64,000 nt of DNA from positions 620,001 through 684,000 of the forward strand of contig NC_054390.1 in assembly GCF_001625195.1 (NCBI RefSeq), written 5' to 3'. Made by a program: the position numbers and the translations under genes. The DNA is from Drechmeria coniospora. Its lineage: Eukaryota > Ascomycota > Sordariomycetes > Hypocreales > Ophiocordycipitaceae. The notes beneath the pieces are model-generated. The model searched no databases. It was not told the origin of the DNA and saw nothing but the letters and a program-made list of their open reading frames with translations. This document shows positions 31,464 to 42,544 of the stretch, one piece after another. How positions within the stretch are numbered: position 1 is the stretch's first letter; each line of letters begins with the position of its first letter.

Positions 31464-32111
31464 ATGCGTTTCCTCGCTATTTTCGCCGTCTTTGGCACCG
31501 CTATAGCAGCCCCACCAAGCATCATGGCCGCGCCAGGCCTTACGACATCCAACTCCGTTCGTACCAACGCAGCCTTCAGCATACCAAATGGTTGGGCTAA
31601 AGAACATGGCGGTGCAATAAAAAACAACGCAGACCCTGAAGAATACACAAAACAGATGCTCCAAGACGAAGGAAACATGATGGACAAACTAAACAACCAC
31701 GAGGAAAAGGTCGAACGGCTGCCACATGGTCCACATCACAAAGGCCGTTTGGGGAAGACTCGGCGAACCGTACGACCTCCATGCGCAGTTGGGACATATA
31801 CGAGGATGACTGCCTCCGTGGTAAGAAGCTTTAGCCAATTTTTTCACGAATCAATACCAGATCAGAAATGTCAAGTCAACTCGCGCGACTTCCTCGATTA
31901 CTATAATATAATGTCTATTGAAATGTTTAAAGATACATCGTCGATCTTCAACAAAGGCGGTAAGACCTGCGGAAAATCCATGCTCGAAGTCCAATTCGAA
32001 TCGACGGGGAAAAACAAGGGACTTATTAAGCCTGGCTGGAATAATCGGTGTATGCACCGAAGGGATTTCGACCTCATATGCCAGTCCACAAATTGCAACG
32101 GATCTATTTGA
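31464..32111 (+). CDS. Unclassified secreted protein, possibly frameshifted
   Basis: A single open frame of 215 residues from the ATG at 31464 with a signal peptide (MRFLAIFAVFGTAIAAPPS); upstream open codons lack an ATG. A TATA-like GATAAAAGG lies near 31377. The C-terminal half looks well conserved: SRDFLDYYN, MSIEMFKD, KTCGKSMLEVQFE, and Cys in RCMHRRDFDLIC and NCNGSI. The middle (31720-31830) is Arg-rich and looks less protein-like than an overlapping frame there, so a small indel or an unrecognised intron is possible; I have not corrected it. No known domain. It begins about 130 bp after the chromovirus remnant. It could be a host-interaction protein or a decayed gene. Confidence 0.55.
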   Translation: MRFLAIFAVFGTAIAAPPSIMAAPGLTTSNSVRTNAAFSIPNGWAKEHGGAIKNNADPEEYTKQMLQDEGNMMDKLNNHEEKVERLPHGPHHKGRLGKTRRTVRPPCAVGTYTRMTASVVRSFSQFFHESIPDQKCQVNSRDFLDYYNIMSIEMFKDTSSIFNKGGKTCGKSMLEVQFESTGKNKGLIKPGWNNRCMHRRDFDLICQSTNCNGSI

Positions 32112-33589
32112 CGAAGGGACCAAATCCAAGCGGTCTCAACACAGAAAAAAAAATCATCGATTCGACGCGTTACCAGATGTATTTACGACGGTTCCACCAG
32201 CAAAAGCAGGATCGAAGACAAGATCCTCCGTCAAACCCAAAGAACTCCAATCTACCGCTGATAATACTTCAAGAGAATGGGCCGCGTTTGCCAAATTCTC
32301 CGACTCGCGACGCTCTTCGGACTCTAGCTCCCCTAGAGTGGACAAACGTCGCTCCAACGTTTCGACACCCTTCTTGCGCAACATTCGCTTAGGACAAGGG
32401 GAAAACTTACCGCCTATAGGTTAAAGAGACTAGGAAGCGCCCTACTTACATGTCCTTGGGATGAGGCCATAGAAGGAGGGGTTGTACAGGATGCAGGCCG
32501 TAAACAAGGCCATGAGGGGCAGGATAGCAGGTCGGAACAATAATGCGCCCGTGCTACAGATCACGTAACTAAGCTATTACGGATATTACCGATAGTACCC
32601 AATCAGAAGATGTAAAAAGCTGTTATCAAGATCGATAAAGGAATAAACAAGTGTTATAATACGAGTATTCATACTAGTAAGACTACTCAAATAGGATACT
32701 ATCCTACGTACTGCTACTTACAACAATAGGCAGCAGAACTACTGCTAGCCAATATACTACTAGTATAGAAAGTACTAAGTAAACACAAGTCGATCAATAA
32801 CACAAAGTCAACACGCGACTTACCAACTACTAGTAGCATCGCTACTAGCTACTCCTTGGAGGATAAATAGCCCTACCTATTCGCACTTCTCATAGATAGA
32901 ATAATCGCACAGCGTTATTGCAACCATATACTATACCTTGCATGTGCACTTTACATCTTTCCTGACTCCTAAGTTGTAGTACTTGCCTAGTTACTAAATG
33001 GTGCCCCTTCTGCTGTTACCAAGAGCCTGATTGATTTCCTGGTCCGTGCGATACACTTCCAACTGCATCTCTTGCAGATTGTAAGACTCTGTTCTACGTT
33101 TCGCCTAAACTTACTTCCTAAGTAATAGTACCCTCAGGACGCTTCGAGCATCCGTTACAATATACTAACGAGTATCCATAACAGCAACAGTACCGGGATA
33201 AGAAACCCCCCTTATTAACCTACCTACCAGTTGCATGCACGCAATCTAGTTGCAACCGGTAATGACTCTTCTCTTCTGGAACGATTGCTACTCTCATACA
33301 GTAGACTATAACTATAACCAGAATGTCGAAGACGAAGATGGAAGCATTGACCGTGGCGAGGGCTAGGGCAGGGCACCAATACATCCAACAGAATACTGCC
33401 AATAACGCCCAGCTGCAATAGAATGCCGCAAATAACGCTGAGCGGCGCGCTAATGCACAAACAATCCTATCTGCAGTACATAATTCTCTACGAAAAATAC
33501 AACATTTGTTATGGAGTCACTAGTACTACCAGTATCTAGTGGTCGGAAATAGTTGTTAAGAAACCTACGGAACACTAACTTGAGGTACT
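32112..33589. mobile_element. Retroelement debris
   Basis: Open but motif-free frames follow the secreted-protein gene to 32424. From 32700 to 33070 the sequence resembles the Copia-associated blocks at 17.8-18.3 kb (TTACTAAATGGTGCCCC, GATTGATTTCCTGGTCCGTG). A Gln/Asn/Ala-rich broken frame (33322-33500) resembles a gag start but contains stops. Confidence 0.4.
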
Positions 33590-33718
33590 AGGCATTGGAG
33601 TACTTATACTCCAATGCCTGCTTAGTCATAGGATACGGGTCACGTGCGGTAGCACGTGGCTCTATCCTAGGACATAGCTCTATTAGGCAAAGCCTAATAC
33701 CATAACAACATTGGTATA
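33590..33718. repeat. Series of perfect short inverted repeats
   Basis: Hairpin 1: AGGCATTGGAGTA / TACTCCAATGCCT (33590-33602 and 33607-33619, loop CTTA). Hairpin 2: TAGGATA..CACGTGC / GCACGTG..TATCCTA within about 33629-33669. Hairpin 3: TATTAGGC / GCCTAATA (33681-33699, loop AAA). A weaker ATACCA / TGGTAT pair follows (33697-33717). It may be the transcribed part of an LTR or another structured RNA. Confidence 0.75.
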
Positions 33719-34089
33719 AAGCAGAAAGAGTTTAAGCAGTTGTACAATTCGAAACAGTATTGAAATAGTACTACAGTTATAGAAGAGATGTCAGAAGTTT
33801 GGTAATAGTATAGTGCAGTTTGTGTAAACGGCACTACTACTTCTAGAACTGTCGAACGGATTGAAGATAAGCTGTATCGATTGAATCTTGTCTGCCTTAT
33901 TCCTCCAAATTTTCGGTCGGGGTAGGGTAGGTTATGTACAGTTATTCTAGTTACACCTGTAGAGACCATTTCCTTATTCCCTTTCAACTTAGGCATCGCC
34001 TGCTTATCCTACAAACAGCCTCTAGTGATTTAGACACGCCATAATCCGATACGGCAGGCAGTGTATCCACCACACTACTTTTAAGGTAT
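33719..34089. other. AT-rich intergenic, no gene recognised
   Basis: Short minus-strand frames only. Possibly the rest of an LTR that begins near 33553 (TGTTAAGAAACC), but I found no matching end or target duplication. Confidence 0.4.
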
Positions 34090-36090
34090 CACCACAGTAT
34101 AACTAGTATGAATTCATACTCAATATGCTGTGTAACAGCCGATCTTCTGACAAAATGTGCCGTAGTTGAGGCTTAAGCGACGGCTGCTCAGCGCTGATGG
34201 CCGCCGTTAGCGGATCGACGTGTGGTCTATGAGCAGGAGATGCAAGTACAAGGCGGCTTGCGGCGGGGCAACTGAACCTGGGGAAACAATATGGGGAACC
34301 GAGCCAGGACTCCAAGTACTTGAACAGTACAGTAGTTAAGTGTATGCTCCGTACTCCGTATTACTCCGTATTTGCGGTAATTAGGTGAGCAAGTACTCTG
34401 TAAGTGCCCAGTTATAATAGGTGTCCAGTTATAGGAACTAAGTTAGTTGTACGGAGTAGGTACGGGGTACTCCGTAATCCGTAGGTTCGATGGGGGGGTT
34501 TTCGGCCCCACCTGTTTTCGACTCCTGGTCACAATGGCCAACAGTCTAATAACCATGTCTCGTTTAGATAGGCACATAGAGCTGATGTGATTAACAGTGA
34601 GAATACGACATACGGAACGAAACAAAAACATATGAAAATATGCAATTTATTCTACGGCATAGAATTTCCAGCCTATACAATTGTATGACAAGGTAGCCAC
34701 GAACGAAGTGCTTTCGGCAAAGCAAAGGAATAAACCCTTTGAGACTGGAATAACCAATTACGGCAGTTGTACTCCGTAAGTAGGGTCTAGCTATTTTACG
34801 TCCAGAATCAACAGTAGCTTAGGCCAATTAGAATGTCTTGAGGGTAAACTTTTAAAACAGGTACCTAAATCACGTCATACAAACTATATGATGCCTAGCT
34901 GAAAGATTGATACTTACGAATATTTACCTTGGAGCAATAAAAATACAGTATATTGATTGGCTATTTGGGGTGGTGTAATATTCTTGTTTGAGATATTACG
35001 CGTTAAGCTGGATGAAGGCATTCTGGCATAAGGAAGAGATTTAATTGGCGAAAAGTAAATAGTAATCTGAAAATCTAACTTGTTGAATATTATCTGCATA
35101 AAAAGTGACTTTGTTTTCTGCGCAGCGAGTGGGACTGATAGGTCACGTGAATTTTCTAATTGGCTTATAATGCAAGGGGCCAAAAACAGGGGCCCTCGAA
35201 CTTACTTACATACTTACAGGCGGTAATTATTACAGTGCGGTTGTTTACAGGCGAACAGTGCTGAATCGGCGCTCGCGCTCGTACGAGGACACGTACCTGT
35301 ATGGCATGCAAACGCCAGTACCGTCGCTAGATGCCTACTACTGGGAACTAACTGTGGTTTACTCTGTACCTGTACGAACGCTCGCTGCCTGTATTACTGT
35401 GCTTGTGCCAACATAGGCTCCCCTGTGTTGCTGCACTTGCGCCAGCGCTGGTTGCGCTGTATTGCTGTGCTGCGCCAGCGCCGGCTGCCCTGTATTACTG
35501 CCCTGAACGCTGGCGCACTGCCCGTGGCCAGGACCGGTTCATTACGGTCGAAACGAGGCCCAGATACGAACAGAATACGACCGACCGGCTGGAACGAGGC
35601 CCAGATACGAGCAGAATACGACGCACTGCCCCATTCCTCGACGATGAAACAAACACCGGTTGGCCTGCGGAGAGAACAGCAAGTATATGCGTTTCTATCT
35701 CCGGACGAGCAAACGGGGCTCCCACCGCGCCGGATCTGGCTCCGATCAGGCCCGGCGATGAGTAGCGAGTCAGTACCGGGCTACAGCCGGTCCCTTATGC
35801 CATCGATTCGATTCGCATTGTCGGCTCGTAGCAGGATAGCAGGAGTATACTGAAAGGAAGAGAAGCACCGAGTCAAGATGGACGAAACGACTGCACGCAC
35901 CATGCACGCACCACGCACGCACGCGTCGTCCTACATGTCGTTCTGGATATTGTCCCGAGTATCGTCCTGTATATACCTACTCCGTAGCGCTCGCTTCGTA
36001 CTGCCGCATTATGGGAAGCCTTTCGCGCAAGGGAACTCGCGAATCGCTCAACATACGGACGAAGAGTAAAGCCAGCCATCTATCCGTACA
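34090..36090 (+). repeat. Upstream module of protease locus 3
   Basis: The left end matches locus 2 (TACTCAATATGCTGTGTAAC), then CGACGGCTGCTCAGCGCTGATGG as in locus 1. An AT-rich interval at 34500-35230 has no clear partner and may be an insertion. From 35240 on it follows the sister loci (TGCTGAATCGGCGCTCGC, GGACACGTACCTG, 34-bp array, promoter). Confidence 0.75.
35969..35977 (+). promoter_or_regulatory. TATA box of protease 3
   Basis: TGTATATAC lies about 115 bp before the ATG, followed by CTACTCCGTAGCGCTCGCTT as in the sister loci. Confidence 0.55.
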
Positions 36091-38358
36091 ATGGTCGCCC
36101 TCTCCCATGTTGCGGCCCTGCTCATGGCGGCCCTGCCCTTGTTGGCAGCGCCCAATAGGAGCGTTGAGGTACCGGTATCGAACATGGGCTATATCATTAC
36201 CCTCAAAGACGATATAACCTCGGCCGGCATCGACAATCACCACGCCTGGGTGGACCGGCTGCATCGACAAAGTATCGGAAAACGGAACCTCGACCTCCCC
36301 GGCGTCGAACGCAAGTTTAACATTGGCAACTTCAAGGCCTACGCCGGAAAGTTTGATGAGGCAACAGTCAAGGAGATTTTGCAGCAAAATGATGTAAGTC
36401 TTGCCCTCTTGCCTTTCGGAGCAGCCGGAAGGAATGGCGAGGGGGGAACGAGCTGACTCGAGGCTCCTATGGTGTATCAGGTCGAATCTATCGAGGTCAA
36501 TAAAGAATGGGAGCTCTATAGCAGCGTTACGCAGTACGGCCCGCCCTGGGGCCTAGGTGCCCTCTCGAGCCGGCTCCCGGGCAATAATAGCTACGTCTAC
36601 GACGATAGCGCCGGCCAGGGTGCCACCGTTTACGTACTGGACACGGGCATCAACGCCGGCCACGTCGAGTTTGAGGGTCGCGTCGTCAAGGGCCACAACG
36701 TTGTCGGCGGCGCCTTTGTCGACACCTACGGCCACGGAACGCATGTGGCGGGCATTGTCGGCAGCAGGACGTACGGCGTTGCCAAGAAATGCACCTTGGT
36801 CGATGTTAAGGTCTTTGTCTATAACGTTAGCAACTCCATCAAGGTACTCAAAGGCTATCAATGGGCCATCGACGACATCAAGGCCAAGGGCAACGCAGCG
36901 CGGAGCGTTATTAACATATCCATCGGTGGCAAAGGCTCCAACGCTTTCGACAAGGCCATCAAGAACGCGTACGAGCAAAACATCCTTACTGTCGTTGCCG
37001 CGGGGAATAAGCGCCAAAACGCCGGCCTCTACTCTCCCTCCCGGGCACCCTACGCCTTGACGGTTGGTGCCATCAACTCGGAGTGGAAACCGTGGGTGAG
37101 GAAGAACGGCACAGGCTCCAACTATGGGCCGAGCATCGACATTTACGCTCCCGGCGATAACATTCTATCTCTCGGCATTAAGTCGAAGACGTCCCTCGTC
37201 TACAAATCCGGCACCTCCATGGCCTCGCCTCACGTCGCCGGCCTTGCTGCCTTTCTCCAAGTTTTTGAGAATACCAGAACGCCAGGCGAGACGATGGCTC
37301 GGATCAAGGCGCTTGCTACAAGAGGCCGCCTCAGCGGCATCCGGAGGGATACCGTTAACATGCTGGCCAACAATGGCCTTGGCAACCAACAGAATCGGTT
37401 GAGCCATCAGGGTTCGAACGCCACGGCGCGTGCAAGGCCGGACTTGAGGCCGGGATCGAAGCTGGGATCGAAGCTGGGATCGAAGCTGGGATCGAAGCAG
37501 AAACCGAACCCGTACTTGAGCCCGTACCCGAAGGAGGAACCGAGCCCGGAACTGAACCCGTACCCGGAATTGAACCCGTACCTGTACCCGGACCCGAAGC
37601 TGGGACCGAAGCCGGAACTGAACCCGTACCCGGAATTGAACCCGAATCCAAAGCAAGAACTGAACCCGTACCTGTACCCGGACCCGAAGCTGGGACCGAA
37701 GCCGGAACTGAGCCCGTACCCGGAACCAAACCCGTACCCGGAACCAAACCCGTACCCGTACCCGGAACTGAAGCAGGAACCGAACCCGTACTCAAACGAG
37801 GACCCGAAACAGGAACCGAACCCGTACCTGAACCAGTACCCAAAGCAGGAGCCGAATCCGTACCCGGACCCGAAGCAGGAACCAAACCCGGAACTGAACC
37901 CGTACTCAACCCCGGAACCGAACCCGGAACTGAACCCGGAACTGAACCCGTACCCGAACCCGTACTCAACCCCGGAACCGAAGCAGGAACCGAACCCGTA
38001 CCCGGACCCGGAACTGAACCCGGACCCGAAGCAGGAACCGAACCCGTACAAAAACCCGCACACAAACCCGCACCCAAACTCGCACACAAACCCGCACCCA
38101 AACCCGCACACAAACCCGCACCCAAACCCGCACCCAAAGCAGAACGGCCAGACGACACAGCGCCAAGACCTGACCATGACCAGTCCTTATTGGCCGGGTG
38201 CTCACCCGAAGCAAGGCACCGCCGACAATCAGGACGCAAGCCAAGGACAAGACGCGGCTCCTCCCGGGCAAGGTACCACTGGGTATGGCATCGGGCGCAT
38301 CGAGCAAAGTCCCGACCAAGACGCGAGCGACGACGATGCATGCAGCAGCCAGAGGTAA
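36091..38358 (+). CDS. Secreted subtilisin-like S8 protease 3 with long Pro-rich tail
   Basis: Two exons: 36091-36393 (303 nt) and 36481-38358; intron 36394-36480 (87 nt); 726 residues. Signal peptide MVALSHVAALLMAALPLLAA, I9 propeptide, S8 domain with Asp155, His186 and Ser347 (GTSMASPH); SIGGKGS and VVAAGN are kept. The tail (about 405-726) has GSKL repeats, long NPYP, PELNPY and DPKQEPNP units and a His/Asn/Pro tract (NPHTNPHP), then the TSPYWPGAHPKQ segment shared with protease 1. The last residues (DDDACSSQR) and the stop lie in sequence matching the antisense of DUF7704 at 16248-16265, so the original end was replaced. By family it is an extracellular endopeptidase; the tail may act as a wall-associated or flexible spacer (inference). 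Confidence 0.92.
37434..38140. repeat. Coding repeat tract of protease 3 tail
   Basis: Imperfect repeats of 12-60 bp: four GSKL units (37452-37500), then AACCCGTACCCGGAACTGAA-like units, then CACACAAACCCGCACCCAAA units at 38050-38140. The frame is kept throughout. Confidence 0.9.
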
Positions 38359-38416
38359 CGCTTCTGTCGCAAGTGATGGTGGAAGGCGCCGACGAGGGCC
38401 GAGGGCGGCTCGATGA
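38338..38416 (-). pseudogene. Relic of the DUF7704 gene 5' region
   Basis: Minus-strand translation gives LIEPPSALVGAFHHHL and LLHASS, matching LIEPLSALVAAFHHHF and LLHASS of the intact gene (about residues 21-44, nucleotides 16248-16330). Only this piece remains; it overlaps the 3' end of protease 3. Confidence 0.8.
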
Positions 38417-39199
38417 GCATCCGCATCATGTATACTCGGCACCACATGATATGCGCAGTGTACTTGTCAAGTTGCGTCGGGGATGAATATCACAGCAACT
38501 GCACTGTGCTCGTGGGGTGTTTTTTTTTGGCGTCCATCAGGCCAGCCTTTGTACCTTTTGACCGAAATTTCCAACATTGCCTTTGTAATGGACGGGTCCG
38601 TTCGAAGACAGTCAGGTAAGCAGGCACGCCTTATTCCAGGAACCAAGTAGTATTCAAGATCAAAGCTTGACTCCTCTCAAGCTTTGACGATCCCGATCCT
38701 TTTGTGGCCGCCCTGCCGTTTGGGGCGCCATTTCTAAATTATCAGTGCAACATACATATGCCATGCGAGGAAATAAAAACAACAGTCTGATTCCAATAGA
38801 TGCTTGAGGTGTAGTTATTCATGTTTCTTGAGCTCTTTTTGCTTCCCTACAGCTGCTTTGCCAGTTTTGGGCATTTGTTTTGTCAAGCAGTTGTTACGGA
38901 CTGACCCCAGTGGGGCATAAGCTGTCACGATGCGGACTAGCAGAAAGGCAGTATGTGCAAAGACTGTAGAATTTTAGAACAATGAGTGTGGGAATGGGGG
39001 AAGCCATGTACATAGGGTGGTTGCCGTGCATCACGTGATGGTGTAGGGTAGGCAAGAAAAGACGACGACATGCGATGTCGTTACATAAGCAGTGGCCATG
39101 CTGCATCAGCAAAAGGGTAATTACGTAATATTGACAAAGCTACAAGGGCCGTTTCTCTTGACCATTGTCTTTGGGCAAAGCCCAAGACCATGACAGCAG
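38417..39199. other. Intergenic, no gene recognised
   Basis: Starts with homology to 16641-16695, then has an inverted repeat GATCAAAGCTTGA..TCAAGCTTTGACGATC near 38660-38692. No coding signal. Confidence 0.45.
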
Positions 39200-39930
39200 T
39201 ACAGTAATACCCAAGCTGAGCTGCTGATGGCCCTTGTCGGTACCTGGCCCACGTTGAATACTTGGCAAAAGGCACAGTACACGTACCTGAGCACTTGCAA
39301 GAACTGTGCAAGTACAAAGACAAGGTACCTACTTGCAGGCACAGAGTCCTTGCAAGCACCTACTTGCCTTTGTAGTACTTGTATGTGCTCCGTAGTGTTC
39401 CGGCAACGGTCTGGGATTGCCGTAACAGTGGGATATAAGTACAGTACAGTGGCATGTACAGTGGCATGCAAGTACAGTACAGTGGCAATCACCAAGGTCA
39501 GGGACAAGTACAGTGGGGTGACAAAAATGTCGATTCAATCTGCAGGAGTACAGCTACCGAAACTGCACCGTCACATTTGTCCAGCGACCGTGCCAGTGCT
39601 TGTACGCACACCGGTAGGTGCTAGGGGTGCTAGAGGTACTAACACCTTGGTAGGGATCCAGGTGCGATCACTCCGTACACTTGCATCGTGCACGCCAGTA
39701 CAGCATCACTCCCTGCCTGTACTGTAGGCTTGGAACAGGCCAACAGACGCCTACGTCCATCTCTACGTGCGGCATGGCGGCTCTGCTCGTCAAACTCGAC
39801 CGTCACCATGCCAAGCATCAGCTGCATCTACCTACGGACCACACCCACCAAGTACTGGCCGTGGTGGCCGCACTCTACTCCAGGCCTGCTGCGGCACTGC
39901 TGGATGGGTTCCCGGCAGTTGTTTCTAGTA
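39200..39930. repeat. Distal part of duplicated block, copy 3
   Basis: Matches 16845-16985 and about 17060-17560 in order (TCTGGGATTGCCGTAACAGTG; TAGGCTTGGAACAGGCCA; GCGGCATGGCGGCTCTGCT; CACTCTACTCCAGGC). Confidence 0.65.
39511..39590 (+). mobile_element. 80-bp inverted-repeat element, copy C
   Basis: Begins CAGTGGGGTGACAAAAATGT directly after TA (39509-39510) and ends with GTCCAGCGACCG. Same orientation as copy A. Confidence 0.75.
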
Positions 39931-40102
39931 TTGCCGGAAATACATGCAAGAATAGGTACCTACAAGTAATTACGGGGACAACACCCTCCGTCACGGAGTA
40001 TCCATCACGCGAGGCACGGAGTACATGTACGGCGAGTGGCTCAATATACCTACCAAATCGCACACGCACAGCCCGGAGAAGAGTCCTTTGACAACTGCAT
40101 CT

Positions 40103-40163
40103 TCCCCGTCACTCGAACTCGGACTCGGACTCGACTCGGACTCGGACTCGGACTCGGACTCGG
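40103..40163. repeat. Hexanucleotide repeat GGACTC
   Basis: Nine to ten copies of ggactc/gaactc. Confidence 0.9.
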
Positions 40164-40673
40164 CAGTGCGTGGGTGCCAGCGCGAGGGAAGCGACTGTAC
40201 CCATGGAAATGCTGGTATTGCGTTGAATGGCACCGAGCAGTAGGCACGTACAGTCCTGTACTTTTTCACGCAGGCGCCACGCAGCATTGTTCTAGGACCC
40301 CCTCCCCCCCATGCCTCGTTCGGGCGTTGGCAAATTCTGCTACTTGTGCAGTGCGGAATCAGAGTAATTACTGCGCTTCCTACTTGGCCTCGGACTCTGC
40401 AGATCCACCACCGCGAATAACTGCACCAAGCATAACGAATGGTGCGGCCGCCGGGGCAGGCCGCCGTGCGCGCCACGTTGCACGTCTGTGGTCCGGAGCA
40501 ACGGCCGACGGCAATGCGACGCATGAAGATGTGGGCGCAGTCTGTGCCGCAGTCGCATGCTGCACAATATTTCCATTCGTACGGCGTGCGCATGGTGCGT
40601 TCGGGCGTTTGCCGCAGTCGCATGCTGCACCATATTTCCACTCGTACGGCGTGTTCTGGAGTGGTTGACATTG

Positions 40674-40753
40674 CGGTGGGGTGGCAAAAATGTCGATTCA
40701 GTTTGTATGAGTAGCACAACCAAAACCGAATCGTCACTTTTGTCAAGTGACTG
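40674..40753 (+). mobile_element. 80-bp inverted-repeat element, copy D
   Basis: Begins CGGTGGGGTGGCAAAAATGT and ends CACTTTTGTCAAGTGACTG, followed by TA. It shows the arms most clearly. Confidence 0.78.
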
Positions 40754-42252
40754 TACTAGTGCTGTGTTGGGTCGTCGGTTCGAGTTCAGTCCTCCATTCA
40801 TGGTGGTTTTAGCACCGAGACCACGCCACCCACGCCCCCTCTCTCGCGCAGCATCGCCCCCCCCCCCAAACCAAAGCCTCTTGCTACCGTGGGCAACAGA
40901 CGCAGCGGCGAAGAAATGCTGCCGTCGAGGAAGCGGCAAGCTCTCCGTGGTGCGGCGTGGCGTCGCAATGGGGGCTGTACCATCTCTGTTCTAGGCGGCT
41001 CACGAACCGGTCTGCGTGCCGGTATGCTGCTGCAGCACGCGGCGTCAACGGGGTGCATGCTGCCTGCACAGGCTCGATTGCGAGGCATGCGCAGGACGTC
41101 TCGCAGGTGGCAAGTTGAAAATGCATGCGCTTTTCTGCCCGTGCCGAGTAAGCAGTGCTGTCCACCACGTCAAGTAATGCTGCAGGCAGAGGTGCCGTGC
41201 AGCTGGCGGGTTGTGAGTGATGTACGGCCAGGCCACCAGGTGCGTGCCCCGACAGTCGTGGATGAGTCTGCCGGTATTGGCACGGAGTACGGAGTAATGG
41301 TAACATTGCTTGCACAACTAGGGAGTACGGAGTGCCGTGGTAATACTCTGCAGTCGAGTTCTGCTCAAGCATCACGAGCACTGCAAGTACCTATAACTCG
41401 TACTGGTAAAGCAGTGCAAGTCCATACACCTACTGTACCTGGACTTGCACTGCTTCACCGTACCTGGACTTGCACTGCTTCACCAGTACGAGTAGTCGTT
41501 CCGGCCAAGGCAGCATGCAAGTATGTGCAGTAACAACCAGTACACCTTGCTGGACGAGCTTTTGCGCTGGAGGTAAGAGTGACTATACTTGAACGCTGCA
41601 CATCGTACGGAGTCGCAGTCCAGGCCAGCGCCATGTTATTGCCCTCACGTGATGTTGCGACACGGCCTCTTCAAGGAATACCCCGTACTTTCGTGTTGCC
41701 GAGTATCCATGGCCAGTCACCTCTCGGCACCACGACCGGCAGTTCCTGCATCCAATTCCACACGGGCGGGCGCCGAGCGACGAGGTCTGCTCTTGAGCTG
41801 CACTTGCGTGTGCGCCGAGTGTTGCATGTGCGGAGTGTTGTTGCATGTGCGCCGAGTGCTTCTGTCTGCATCGCAACTGTGCATGCATGACTTGCCCGTC
41901 AGCAGTACATGTGCAGTAGGTGTACGGAGTACTGAAAGCACAACTAGTTTTAGGTGTACTTGGCTGGATGCGTATCACTGTAATTACCGAATACAGAGTA
42001 CCGACAACGGCGTTCCCAGCGGCAAGGGTCCAATCTGGGGTACATGCATCCCCCCAAGGAATCACGTACCTACAACCAAGTAAGTACAGTACTTTACTTG
42101 CAACTTCATGCAAGTAGTTGCCAGTGCATGCACTTCACTGTACTCTGTAGCATGGCACTTGGTACTCGTACGGTTCGGGTACCGTCCACTACTTGCGCCT
42201 ACTTGCAGCAGCAGGTCCAGGGAATACCGAGTACGGAGAGTAAGTACTTGCA

Positions 42253-42332
42253 CAGTGACTCGACAAAAGTGGCGATTCAGCTCTGGTGGTGCCATTCGTA
42301 CAAATTGAATAGACATTTTTGTCACCCCACCG
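42253..42332 (-). mobile_element. 80-bp inverted-repeat element, copy E
   Basis: Begins CAGTGACTCGACAAAAGTGG and ends TTTTTGTCACCCCACCG, followed by TA. First of three tandem copies. Confidence 0.78.
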
Positions 42333-42359
42333 TAGCAGCAGTGGATGGGAGTTAGTACG

Positions 42360-42438
42360 GTGTGACTCGACAAAAGTGGCGATCAGCTCTGGTGGTGCCA
42401 CTCGTACAAATTGAATAGACAATTTTGTCACCCCACCG
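42360..42438 (-). mobile_element. Inverted-repeat element, copy F (79 bp)
   Basis: Same as E but with a 1-bp deletion (GATCAG for GATTCAG). It starts 107 bp after E, including about 27 bp of shared spacer (GCAGCAGT.GATGGGAGTTAG). Confidence 0.75.
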
Positions 42439-42465
42439 TAGCAGCAGTAGATGGGAGTTAGCACG

Positions 42466-42544
42466 GTGTGACTCGACAAAAGTGGCGATCAGCTCTGGTG
42501 GTGCCACTCGTACAAATTGAATGGACATTTTTGCCACCCAACTA
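42466..42544 (-). mobile_element. Inverted-repeat element, copy G (79 bp)
   Basis: Carries the same 1-bp deletion as F and starts 106 bp after it. F and G therefore arose by tandem duplication, not separate insertion. Confidence 0.75.

Noticed and set aside
37355..38341. Long antisense Ser/Val/Pro frame over the protease 3 tail (and similar ones at 14577-15344 and 22100-22871)
   Set aside because: Arises from 12-bp in-frame repeats on the opposite strand; no start context or motif.
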